A stretch of DNA of 16,034 nucleotides. It comes from Lachnospiraceae bacterium (GTDB lineage: Bacteria; Bacillota_A; Clostridia; Lachnospirales; Lachnospiraceae). A model generated the notes under the pieces. It ran no database searches, was not told where the DNA came from, and saw only the letters and a list, made by a program, of their open reading frames with translations. Every line of letters starts with the position of its first letter. The stretch's first letter is position 1. The position numbers and the translations under genes were made by a program. The DNA lies in assembly GCA_024699595.1 (NCBI GenBank), contig JAILPG010000281.1, forward strand, positions 1-16,034, written 5' to 3'. This document shows, one piece after another, positions 7,117 to 14,344 of the stretch.

Positions 7117-7620
7117 ATGCGAAGATATATTCTGGTCATCCTTATGATAGCAGTGGCATTTGTCCTGCAGAGTACGGTTTTTAGGACATTTGCGATAGCG
7201 GGGATAGCCCCGAATATCATGATCATTCTCACATCCTCCTTCGGATTCATGAGAGGGAGAAAGGAAGGGATGGTCATCGGATTTTTCTGCGGCCTTTTAG
7301 CCGATATCTTTTTTGGAGAGATCATCGGTTTTTATGCCCTTATCTACATGTTCCTAGGCTATCTGAACGGACTGTTCAAATCAATATTCTACCCTGAAGA
7401 TATCAAGCTTCCCATAATCCTCATCTCGGTCAGCGAGATCGTCTACTGCATCCTGTGCTATGTGTTTTTGTTCATGCTAAGAGGCAGGATGCATTTCGGA
7501 TATTATTTTCTGCACGTAATCCTTCCGGAGATCGTATATACGATAGTGGCTACACTTGTGGTATACAGAGGGATACTGTTCATTAACGAATGGCTTGAAA
7601 TGCATGAAAAAAGGAGTTAG
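7117..7620 (+). CDS. mreD: Rod shape-determining protein MreD
   Basis: MreD is a small integral membrane subunit of the elongasome and a partner of MreC. The 167-residue product is very hydrophobic, with five to six predicted membrane segments. The first (YILVILMIAVAFVLQSTVF) is followed by the MreD-like IAPNIMIILTSSFGFMRGRKEGMVIGFFCGLLADIFFG region (split over residues 31-68) and YALIYMFLGYLNGLF. Such proteins evolve fast, so the call rests on length, topology and position between mreC and PBP2. The ATG has CAGGGG at 7106-7111, 5 nt upstream. The gene ends in AAAGGAGTTAG, which also supplies the ribosome binding site for PBP2. Confidence is high because all supporting signs agree. Confidence 0.92.
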   Translation: MRRYILVILMIAVAFVLQSTVFRTFAIAGIAPNIMIILTSSFGFMRGRKEGMVIGFFCGLLADIFFGEIIGFYALIYMFLGYLNGLFKSIFYPEDIKLPIILISVSEIVYCILCYVFLFMLRGRMHFGYYFLHVILPEIVYTIVATLVVYRGILFINEWLEMHEKRS

Positions 7621-7628
7621 CGGCAAAG

Positions 7629-10505
7629 GTGCTTAACGAGATAAAAGAATTTCTGAAAAATACCATATTGTCACGACTCTTTATCCTGCTTGTCATCATC
7701 GTGGTACTGTTCTTCATCCTGATCAGGAGACTGTTTGTCCTGCAGATCATAAACGGAGAAGAATACTTAAACAATTTCACGCTGACGATCAAGAAAGAGA
7801 TCACTCTTAATTCCGCCAGGGGAAACATTTATGACAGAAACGGAAAGCTGCTTGCTTACAATGAAATGGCTTACTCCGTTACGATAGAAGATAACTACGA
7901 ATCCTCACAGGGTAAGAATGCCGTCCTTAACTCGACTATCTTAAGCACCATAAAGATAATCGAGGATCACGGCGATGAGGTGATAAATGATTTCAATATC
8001 ATCTTAAACGAGAACGGAGCCTATGAATATACGGTCCAGGGTACGAAACTGTTAAGGTTTTTGGCTGACATCTACGGCTATAAGGATACCAATGATCTGA
8101 GCGTCAAAGAGCGGAACTCGACGCCTGCCGAAGTAATAGAATATCTGTGCAGTACCGAAAAATACGGGATCGGGGAATATGAGTATCCACAGGACGGGAA
8201 AAAGGAATTCGTCCCCGGCAAAGGCTTAAACAGTGAAGAGATATTAAAGGTGATAACCGTCCGCTACACAATGTCGATGACGAGCTATCAGAAATATCTT
8301 GCAACGGTCATAGCGGATGATGTTTCTCCCGAAACCGTAGCGGCGATAATGGAAAACAAATCGAGGCTTCAGGGAGTCAATATCTCGGAGAAACTCTTAA
8401 GGAGATACAACGAATCCGAATACATGGCTCATATCCTTGGTTATGTGGGAAATGCTTCCGTGGATGATCTTGAGGAATTAAAGGATTCCAAGCATGAATA
8501 TGCCATCACCGATACCGTCGGAAAAGCTGGCATAGAAAAGACCATGGAGGAATATCTGCAGGGAACGAAGGGAAAGGATGTGGTATTTACCGATAATGTG
8601 GGAAAGATCTTAGAGACTTCCACACATATCGATCCGGTTGCGGGAAATGATGTATATCTGTCGATCGATTCCGATCTGCAGAGGGCCGTATACAATATGC
8701 TGCAGCAGAAGCTTGCCGGCATACTGGTTTCAAAGATCGTCAACATGAAGGAATATAACAATTCCGTCGTTAAGGCATCCCTTATGATGATCCCGATAGA
8801 CGATGTTTATTATGCCCTGATCAACAATAATGTAATTGATATCAAACGTTTTGAAAGCGACAATATACATACCTATGAAAGCGAAGTATATTCGGCCTTT
8901 AAGTTAAAGCAGGAGAGCGTGCTCGAATATCTTAAGCAGGAGCTTCTTACCACGCCCACTCCCTACAAGGACATGCCTGTCGAGTATCAGGTATATGAGA
9001 GTTATATAGTACAGCATCTTAATTCCTCAAACCTTTCGGTGATACTTTCATCAGAGGTGGACAAGGAGGATCCGGTCTATATTGCCTGGGCGATAGATGA
9101 GACGATATCCCTTCAGGAGTATTTAAACTACTGCCTGTCAAAGAACTGGGTCGACATCACGAAGTTTTCCAAAAACGAAAAGTATTCCGATACCGGCGAG
9201 GTATATGAAAAGCTTGTCGATTTTATCATATCCGATCTCAGAAACGACAATGCTTTTTCAAAGAAAATGTACAAATACATGATCAGGGACAATATGATCA
9301 CCGGAAAGCAGATCTGCATGATACTGTTTGAACAGAACGTGATCTATGCGACTTCAAGTGAAAAAGCGGAGGTGGAGACCGGAGCAAGGACGCCTTATGA
9401 TTTCATTATCAACAAGATCGCAAATATCGAGATCACGCCGGCGCAGCTTGCCCTTGATCCCTGCTCGGGCTCCTGTGTGGTAATGAACATGGAAGGAGAG
9501 GTCTTGGCCTGCGTCACCTATCCCGGTTATGATGCAAACAGGCTGACCAATACCATCGATTCGGAATACTATTCCAAGCTCATGGCTGATCTTGCGAGTC
9601 CGATGTACAATAATGCCACCCAGCAGATGACGGCACCGGGCTCAACATTCAAGATGATAAGTGCCATAACCGGACTTGAAGACGGTGTGATAAACATCGG
9701 AGAGACTATAAGATGTGACGGTAAATATACTATAGAAAGTCTTGGCGTTGAGAAGACCTGCTGGGCATATCCTGCCGCACATGGCCCGCTTGACGTAACC
9801 CATGCCATAGAGAATTCCTGCAATTCATTCTTTTATGAAGTCGGTTACCGCCTCGCGACCAATCTGATGACGACGAGATATAATGAAAAACAGGGACTCG
9901 ATCACCTCGAAAAATATGCATCGCAGTTCGGACTTACCGAGAAAACGGGCATAGAGATGGAAGAGAATGAACCGAAATTTTCGGATACCCTGCCGATAGA
10001 CTCGGCGATCGGACAGGGCTCACACAACTATACGACAATAGGTCTTGCCAGATATGTAAATACGGTGGCAAACGGCGGTATCTGTTATAATCTGACACTT
10101 CTATCTAAGATAACGGACAGTGACGGCAAGCTTATAAGATCGGTAAAGCCATCGCTTCGAAACATCGTGGACATACAGGGAAGCACCTGGCGGGCGGTAA
10201 AGAGCGGAATGAGACTTGTGGCGCTTAAGACGAAATCCTTAAAAGATCTGTCTGTCGATGTGGCGGGAAAGACAGGAACGGCACAGTCTTCGAGATCCAG
10301 AACGAATCACGCTCTGTTCCTCGGATACGCGCCTTATGATGATCCCGAGATATCACTCGGCATAAGGATCGCCTACGGATACACCTCGGCAAATGCAGCC
10401 TCCCTTGCCTCGGATGTATTCAAGTATTATTTTAAGCTGGAGGATGAAAACTCGCTGTTAAGCGGTGTTGCAGCAACAGACACAACAGAGGTAATAGAAG
10501 ATTAA
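7629..10505 (+). CDS. mrdA: Penicillin-binding protein 2, elongation transpeptidase, with large insertion
   Basis: This class B PBP cross-links glycan made by RodA in the side wall. The 958 residues contain one membrane anchor (about 15-37), a dimerisation/pedestal domain opening with the typical ARGNIYDRNGKLLAYNE, and a transpeptidase domain. The active-site triad is complete: Ser672-TFK675 (PGSTFK), Ser730-Cys-Asn732 and Lys881-Thr-Gly883 (GKTGTAQ). Typical PBP2 proteins have 600-720 residues. The excess is a block at about 363-610, inserted where most PBP2s pass directly from IDSDLQ...AG to the strand GSCVVMNMEGEVLA. No family motif is recognisable in it. The start is GTG, with AAGGAG at 7611-7616, a rather long 12 nt away. 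mreD lies just before and minC follows 20 nt after. Function is secure; the insertion's role is unknown. Confidence 0.95.
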   Translation: MLNEIKEFLKNTILSRLFILLVIIVVLFFILIRRLFVLQIINGEEYLNNFTLTIKKEITLNSARGNIYDRNGKLLAYNEMAYSVTIEDNYESSQGKNAVLNSTILSTIKIIEDHGDEVINDFNIILNENGAYEYTVQGTKLLRFLADIYGYKDTNDLSVKERNSTPAEVIEYLCSTEKYGIGEYEYPQDGKKEFVPGKGLNSEEILKVITVRYTMSMTSYQKYLATVIADDVSPETVAAIMENKSRLQGVNISEKLLRRYNESEYMAHILGYVGNASVDDLEELKDSKHEYAITDTVGKAGIEKTMEEYLQGTKGKDVVFTDNVGKILETSTHIDPVAGNDVYLSIDSDLQRAVYNMLQQKLAGILVSKIVNMKEYNNSVVKASLMMIPIDDVYYALINNNVIDIKRFESDNIHTYESEVYSAFKLKQESVLEYLKQELLTTPTPYKDMPVEYQVYESYIVQHLNSSNLSVILSSEVDKEDPVYIAWAIDETISLQEYLNYCLSKNWVDITKFSKNEKYSDTGEVYEKLVDFIISDLRNDNAFSKKMYKYMIRDNMITGKQICMILFEQNVIYATSSEKAEVETGARTPYDFIINKIANIEITPAQLALDPCSGSCVVMNMEGEVLACVTYPGYDANRLTNTIDSEYYSKLMADLASPMYNNATQQMTAPGSTFKMISAITGLEDGVINIGETIRCDGKYTIESLGVEKTCWAYPAAHGPLDVTHAIENSCNSFFYEVGYRLATNLMTTRYNEKQGLDHLEKYASQFGLTEKTGIEMEENEPKFSDTLPIDSAIGQGSHNYTTIGLARYVNTVANGGICYNLTLLSKITDSDGKLIRSVKPSLRNIVDIQGSTWRAVKSGMRLVALKTKSLKDLSVDVAGKTGTAQSSRSRTNHALFLGYAPYDDPEISLGIRIAYGYTSANAASLASDVFKYYFKLEDENSLLSGVAATDTTEVIED

Positions 10506-10525
10506 CAAATAAGAGGAGAGTGTAA

Positions 10526-11194
10526 ATGAAGAACCCGGTTATTATCAAAAATTTCCCAAACGGTCTGTCCGTGATACTTGATCCCGATATTCCTTTTGAT
10601 GAGCTGTATACAGCATTGGGGAAAAAATTCAGGGAATCATCCAAGTTTTTCGGAAAGGCAAAGCTTGTCATATCCTTTTCAGGAAGAGTCTTAGAGGAGG
10701 AGGAAGAGAGGCTTCTTACCGATGCGATCGCCGACAACTCCGAGCTTACGGTGCTCTGCATCGTCGGAACGGATGATGAAAAGAACCAGCAGTACATAAA
10801 AGCAGGTTCCAGATTCGTGGGCGATCAGGAGAAGATGCTGTCACGGTTTTACAAGGGGCCCATACGTGCGGGCGAGGTCGTGGAATCGGATACGGACCTT
10901 ATCATACTCGGCGACGTCAATCCCGGCGCGGAGGTGATATCCGCAGGAAATATCATAATACTCGGTACGCTTTACGGGACGGCAAGAGCCGGCTCAAACG
11001 GCAATGAAGCATCCTTTGTGGTCGCACTTGACTTAAGGCCTGTAAAGATCTGCATATCGGATTATTCAATGAATATTTTTTCAAAAAAGGGACTCTTTCG
11101 ATCAAAGGCTGTTCCCAAGATCGTATTTTTGCGTGAGGGAGAACTGCTTGCGGAGGAGATAAGCACGGAGACGATCGATAAGCTCAGCATCTGA
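10526..11194 (+). CDS. minC: Septum site-determining protein MinC
   Basis: MinC inhibits FtsZ polymerisation away from mid-cell and is normally brought to the membrane by MinD. The 222 residues hold a less conserved N-terminal FtsZ-binding domain (about 1-95) and a clear C-terminal beta-helix domain. The latter contains RAGEVVESDTDLIILGDVNPGAEVISAGNIIILGTLYGTARAGSNGNE at about 113-160 (given as one motif block; key parts LGDVNPGAEV and GNIIILGTLYG), which forms the MinD-binding surface in the family. A strong site (GAGGAG, about 10512-10517) precedes the ATG. The expected partners minD and minE are absent, and the next full gene is rodA. The TGA stop shares its A with the ATG of a 20-codon mini-ORF. 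The identity is secure; how it is localised here is open. Confidence 0.93.
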   Translation: MKNPVIIKNFPNGLSVILDPDIPFDELYTALGKKFRESSKFFGKAKLVISFSGRVLEEEEERLLTDAIADNSELTVLCIVGTDDEKNQQYIKAGSRFVGDQEKMLSRFYKGPIRAGEVVESDTDLIILGDVNPGAEVISAGNIIILGTLYGTARAGSNGNEASFVVALDLRPVKICISDYSMNIFSKKGLFRSKAVPKIVFLREGELLAEEISTETIDKLSI

Positions 11195-11256
11195 TGAAAT
11201 GCTTTGATCTGCGTTCCTCCGGGAAATATAAGCATATGGTGTTTAGGTATGTTTGA
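11194..11256 (+). CDS. Possible 20-codon coupling mini-ORF between minC and rodA
   Basis: An ATG overlaps the minC stop as TGATG, and the frame (MKCFDLRSSG...) runs 20 codons to a TGA at 11254-11256, eight bases past the start of the rodA ATG at 11249. rodA itself has a poor ribosome binding site (AGGT directly against the ATG). Ribosomes finishing minC could therefore pass along this mini-ORF and re-initiate on rodA. The peptide shows no similarity that I recognise to MinD or MinE. It may equally be chance, because a 20-codon frame is weak evidence. Confidence 0.25.
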   Translation: MKCFDLRSSGKYKHMVFRYV

Positions 11257-12358
11257 AAACTATAATTTTAAAAGATACGGAGTGTTTCTGGTGATCACCT
11301 GCATAGTCGCATCGGTCATCGGGATACTCCTTATAGGCAGTGCGAAGGAAGGACTTCAGGACAAGCAGATCCAGGGGCTTGTGATAGGTCTTGTCGTAAT
11401 GCTTGTTCTGTCAATAATCGATTATCATTTCATACTTAAGTTCTACTGGGTGCTCTATGCGTTGTCGATAGCCCTGCTCATCGCCGTAAGGCTTTACGGA
11501 GCCACGGTCGGAGGTGCCTCGAGGTGGTTTACTGTCTTTGGTATAAGATTCCAGCCGTCAGAGCTTGTAAAGATCCTATTAATCCTGTTCTACGCACAGT
11601 TTATAATGAAGCACAGGGACAGCATAAACACCTTCAGGATGGTCATATCATCGGTGCTGCTGTTGCTGCCTCCGTTTTATCTGATATTTGACCAGCCAGA
11701 CCTTTCGACTTCGATAATGATACTGGCGATATTTGCGACCATTATGCTGGTGGGGGGCTTAAGCTTTAAGATAATCATACCTGCGATAGCGATAATCATT
11801 CCGCTTGTCATCCTGTTTTTAAATATCGTGATGCAGCCGGATCAGACCATTCTCAACGATTACCAGCAAAAGAGGATACTTGCATGGCTGCAGCCCGAGC
11901 AGTATGCATCTACCGAAGCATACCAGCAGCTTAATTCGATCACGGCAATAGGTTCCGGACAGCTGTCCGGCAAGGGGCTTAACAATAACGTCATCAGTTC
12001 CGTAAAGAACGGAAATTTCATATCTGAAGCACAGACGGATTTTATTTTTTCCATAGCGGGAGAAGAATTGGGTTTTGTCGGTTGTTGTGGTATAATAATT
12101 CTGTTGTTCCTTATTGTGCTTCAGTGTATATACATTGCCGCCAGAGCGATGGACACAGCGGGAATGATAATAGCCGGAGGAATGGCAGGTCTTGTGGGGT
12201 TTCAGACATTTATCAATATAGGTGTCACGACCATGCTGCTTCCGGATACCGGACTGCCTTTACCTTTTTTCAGTTACGGACAGACATCGCTTGTCAGTCT
12301 GTTCATTGGAATAGGAATAGTGCTGAATGTAAAGCTGCAATCCGTTGATTTTTTATAG
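11249..12358 (+). CDS. rodA: SEDS peptidoglycan polymerase RodA
   Basis: RodA links lipid II into glycan strands with PBP2 as its transpeptidase partner. The ATG at 11249 gives 369 residues with about ten membrane helices. Family motifs seen are GGASRWFTVFGIRFQPSELVKI, DQPDLSTSI, the long extracellular loop with RILAWLQPEQY and GSGQLSGKGL, and EAQTDFIFSIAGEELGF. In the last, Asp264 matches the catalytic Asp of SEDS polymerases (D280 in B. subtilis RodA). DTGLPLPFFSYGQTSL near the end has GQT where GGS is usual. The upstream in-frame TTG at 11204 adds 15 residues with no ribosome binding site, and the 11249 start matches the usual RodA N-terminus (MFENYNFKRYG). The pairing with mrdA in one operon supports RodA over the division paralogue FtsW. 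Confidence 0.92.
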   Translation: MFENYNFKRYGVFLVITCIVASVIGILLIGSAKEGLQDKQIQGLVIGLVVMLVLSIIDYHFILKFYWVLYALSIALLIAVRLYGATVGGASRWFTVFGIRFQPSELVKILLILFYAQFIMKHRDSINTFRMVISSVLLLLPPFYLIFDQPDLSTSIMILAIFATIMLVGGLSFKIIIPAIAIIIPLVILFLNIVMQPDQTILNDYQQKRILAWLQPEQYASTEAYQQLNSITAIGSGQLSGKGLNNNVISSVKNGNFISEAQTDFIFSIAGEELGFVGCCGIIILLFLIVLQCIYIAARAMDTAGMIIAGGMAGLVGFQTFINIGVTTMLLPDTGLPLPFFSYGQTSLVSLFIGIGIVLNVKLQSVDFL

Positions 12359-12426
12359 TAAACGCCGGATCGAAAAGAATCACGTCGTTTGCTGTATATT
12401 AATGCGGATAAGAACCGTATAAAAAC

Positions 12427-12434
12427 GGAGGAGG
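12427..12434 (+). promoter_or_regulatory. Strong ribosome binding site of mgsA
   Basis: GGAGGAGG lies 6 nt before the ATG at 12441, among the best Shine-Dalgarno matches in the window. The rest of the 82-nt gap after rodA holds a small CCGT/ACGG hairpin just upstream of this site. I find no promoter or terminator with good spacing there. Confidence 0.7.
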
Positions 12435-12440
12435 TCATAT

Positions 12441-12836
12441 ATGAACATCGGGCTGATAGCACACGATTCAAAAAAGAAGCTGATGCAGAATTTCTGCATA
12501 GCCTACAAGGGGATCCTAAGCAAAAATGATCTGTTTGCCACCGGCACCACAGGACGCCTGATAGAAGAAGTCACGAATCTTTCTGTTCACAAGTTCCTTG
12601 CCGGACATCTTGGGGGAGAACAGCAGATAGGCGCACAGATCGAGCAGAATGAGATCGATCTTGTGATCTTTTTGAGAGATCCTCTAACTCAGAAATCCCA
12701 TGAACCGGATATAGGTTATATCGTAAGACTTTGTGATATGCATAATATACCGCTTGCCACCAATCTGGCGACGGCGGAACTGTTGATCAAGTCCCTGGAC
12801 AGAGGAGACATGGAGTGGCGTGAAATGTACAAATAG
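12441..12836 (+). CDS. mgsA: Methylglyoxal synthase with Glu at the catalytic Asp position
   Basis: MgsA turns dihydroxyacetone phosphate into methylglyoxal and phosphate, a bypass that releases phosphate when sugar phosphates build up. The 131 residues match the family throughout: IAHD (His8, Asp9), the phosphate-binding ATGTTG (33-38), FLRDP (Asp80), KSHEPD (His87, Asp90) and [13 protein letters not shown]. By alignment with a constant offset of 11, E. coli Asp91, His98 and Asp101 are all present. The main catalytic base Asp71 (GPMGGDQQ) is Glu60 here, in GHLGGEQQ, and the Pro before it is His. Activity may be changed. mgsA next to rodA is a context I know from Lachnospiraceae-type operons. 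Its last 17 nt overlap the next gene's GTG start. Family is secure. Confidence 0.93.
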   Translation: MNIGLIAHDSKKKLMQNFCIAYKGILSKNDLFATGTTGRLIEEVTNLSVHKFLAGHLGGEQQIGAQIEQNEIDLVIFLRDPLTQKSHEPDIGYIVRLCDMHNIPLATNLATAELLIKSLDRGDMEWREMYK

Positions 12837-13788
12837 GATATGCATCCTTTTATTTATCCCGGTGTTACTGTTATGTTCCGGCTGTACAAGGGGATATGAG
12901 AATGCATACGACGTAAACACAACCATTTCGGCTTTTACATTTGAAAACAGCTACAGTGAGAATACTGCGGTGCCCTTTGCAAACGATCTGTGCGTGGTAT
13001 CGGATGATATATACGGAAACGCAGATGCATCTCTTTCTGAAGCTTTCGGTCTGTTTGACGTTTCGGGAAAGGAGACTTTGCTTTCGAAAAATGCAAACGA
13101 AAGACTCTATCCCGCCAGTCTTACAAAGACGATGACCGCCATGCTCGCACTTAAATATGGAAAGCTTGAGGATGTGTTGGTGGCATCAAAGAATGTTGCC
13201 ATTACCGAATCGGGGGCACAGCTAATCCCTCTTCATGAAGGCGACAGGATGACGCTTGAAAACGCACTTCATGCTCTTTTATTGTATTCCGCAAACGATG
13301 CGGCGGTAATGGTAGCGGAATATATCTCGGGATCAGTCGAGGCCTTTGCTGATCTGATGAATAAGGAAGCTCTGTCACTCGGCGCCACAAATACTCATTT
13401 TGTAAATCCGCACGGTCTGACCGATGAAGAGCATTACACAACGGTATATGATCTTTATCTTATCTTCAAAGAGGCAGTAAAATACGATAAGCTGACGGAG
13501 ATAATGAACAAGGACAGCTACCAGTTAACCTATTCGGACGCTTCAGGAAACGCTAAGACTCTTGATATAAAGAATACAAACGCTTATCTTAACGGAAACA
13601 GGCAGACTCCTGAGGGCATAAGGGTGATAGGAGGAAAGACCGGCACTACAGATGCCGCAGGATCCTGTCTCATACTGTTATCAAGGAATGCAGGTGATCT
13701 TCCATATATTTCATGTGTGCTGAAGGCTGCTGACAGAGAGAGCGTGTATGATGAGATGACCGAATTATTAAGTTCTATCCCGTATTGA
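12820..13788 (+). CDS. D-alanyl-D-alanine carboxypeptidase (peptidase S11), predicted lipoprotein
   Basis: This DacA-type enzyme removes the terminal D-Ala of peptidoglycan pentapeptides and so limits cross-linking. All three active-site motifs are present in 322 residues: Ser100-LTK103 (PASLTK), Ser157-Ala-Asn159 (LYSAND) and Lys273-Thr-Gly275 (GGKTGTT). The N-terminus is a lipoprotein signal: a basic start, a hydrophobic core and CSGC with Cys22 as the likely lipidated residue. A Cys at the -3 position is unusual. There is no PBP5-type C-terminal domain or amphipathic anchor; the protein ends soon after the KTG domain, consistent with lipid anchoring at the N-terminus. The start is GTG, inside mgsA (17-nt overlap), with GGAG 4 nt upstream and AGAGGAG further up. 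The out-of-frame ATG five bases later is not used. Confidence 0.9.
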   Translation: MKCTNRICILLFIPVLLLCSGCTRGYENAYDVNTTISAFTFENSYSENTAVPFANDLCVVSDDIYGNADASLSEAFGLFDVSGKETLLSKNANERLYPASLTKTMTAMLALKYGKLEDVLVASKNVAITESGAQLIPLHEGDRMTLENALHALLLYSANDAAVMVAEYISGSVEAFADLMNKEALSLGATNTHFVNPHGLTDEEHYTTVYDLYLIFKEAVKYDKLTEIMNKDSYQLTYSDASGNAKTLDIKNTNAYLNGNRQTPEGIRVIGGKTGTTDAAGSCLILLSRNAGDLPYISCVLKAADRESVYDEMTELLSSIPY

Positions 13789-13813
13789 AAACTCGGAATT
13801 GTTATTTTATAAT
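13785..13813 (+). promoter_or_regulatory. Strong predicted promoter of the small P-loop gene
   Basis: TTGAAA (13785-13790), 17 nt, then a consensus TATAAT (13808-13813) make the best promoter in the window. The -35 box overlaps the stop codon of the carboxypeptidase gene. Transcription would begin near 13820, which excludes the in-frame upstream start at 13799 for transcripts from this promoter. Confidence 0.75.
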
Positions 13814-13833
13814 AAATCAATAAGCTTACACAT

Positions 13834-13841
13834 AAAGGAGG
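13834..13841 (+). promoter_or_regulatory. Ribosome binding site that decides the P-loop gene start
   Basis: AAAGGAGG is a full Shine-Dalgarno match 8 nt before the ATG at 13850. The frame is open further upstream to 13799, but that region overlaps the promoter and has no ribosome binding site. Confidence 0.8.
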
Positions 13842-13849
13842 ATACTGCA

Positions 13850-14272
13850 ATGATACAGCTGATCGTTGGTGAAAAGGGCAAGGGCAAGACGAAGCATCTT
13901 CTTGAACATGTAAACAATGCCGTTTCTACCACAATGGGAAACATTGTATATCTTGATAAGAATTCCAAACATATGTATGAATTGAAGAATAAGATACGTC
14001 TTATCAACGCATCGGAATTCCCGCTTTCTTCGACGGATGAATTTGTCGGGTTCGTCTGCGGCATAGTATCTCAGGATCATGATCTTTCCCAGATGTATTT
14101 TGACAGCTTTATGGATGTGGCTTATGTAAAAACAACAGATAATCTTGAAAAGCTCATGGCAAAGATGGAAAAGATATCCGATCAGTTCACGGTTGATTTT
14201 ATAATAAGTATCTCACTGAACGAATCCGAATTGCCGGAGCATTTAAAATCGATGGTGATCGTTTCCTTATAG
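13850..14272 (+). CDS. Small P-loop nucleotide-binding protein of unknown function
   Basis: I do not recognise a named gene. The 140-residue product opens with a beta strand and a Walker A loop at its very N-terminus: IQLIVGEKGKGKTKHLLEHV, with Gly7 to Thr14 as GEKGKGKT. The next strand NIVYLDKNSKHMYEL and INASEFPL suit a small Rossmann-like ATPase. A Walker B is not obvious; the late strand VDFIISISLN ends without the usual Asp or Glu. There is no membrane segment or signal peptide, so it should be cytoplasmic. The start is fixed by a perfect ribosome binding site. Its own strong promoter and a terminator make it a single-gene unit between cell-wall and division genes, which hints at high or separately controlled expression. 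It could be an ATP-dependent housekeeping factor or a regulator. The function is unknown. Confidence 0.82.
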   Translation: MIQLIVGEKGKGKTKHLLEHVNNAVSTTMGNIVYLDKNSKHMYELKNKIRLINASEFPLSSTDEFVGFVCGIVSQDHDLSQMYFDSFMDVAYVKTTDNLEKLMAKMEKISDQFTVDFIISISLNESELPEHLKSMVIVSL

Positions 14273-14297
14273 GAGGATCCGTTAAGGATAAGAGTCT

Positions 14298-14331
14298 AAT
14301 GAAAAAGCCTCGTTATCGAGGCTTTTTCATT
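14298..14331 (+). terminator. Intrinsic terminator with a 15-bp perfect stem
   Basis: AATGAAAAAGCCTCG (14298-14312) and its exact inverse (14317-14331) flank a TTAT loop. The GC core CCTCG/CGAGG is bordered by A5 and T5 tracts, so it is symmetric and could act on both strands. It ends transcription of the small P-loop gene. Remarkably, it stops only 4 nt before the ribosome binding site of the next gene. Confidence 0.9.
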
Positions 14332-14344
14332 GGTTAGGGGCCAT

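Noticed and set aside
11194..11256. The mini-ORF as a remnant of minD or minE
   Set aside because: The peptide shows no P-loop or MinE-like sequence, so nothing but position supports it.
14330..14344. TTG start for the HlyD-like protein
   Set aside because: It sits inside the terminator stem, while the ATG at 14345 has AGGGG just upstream.
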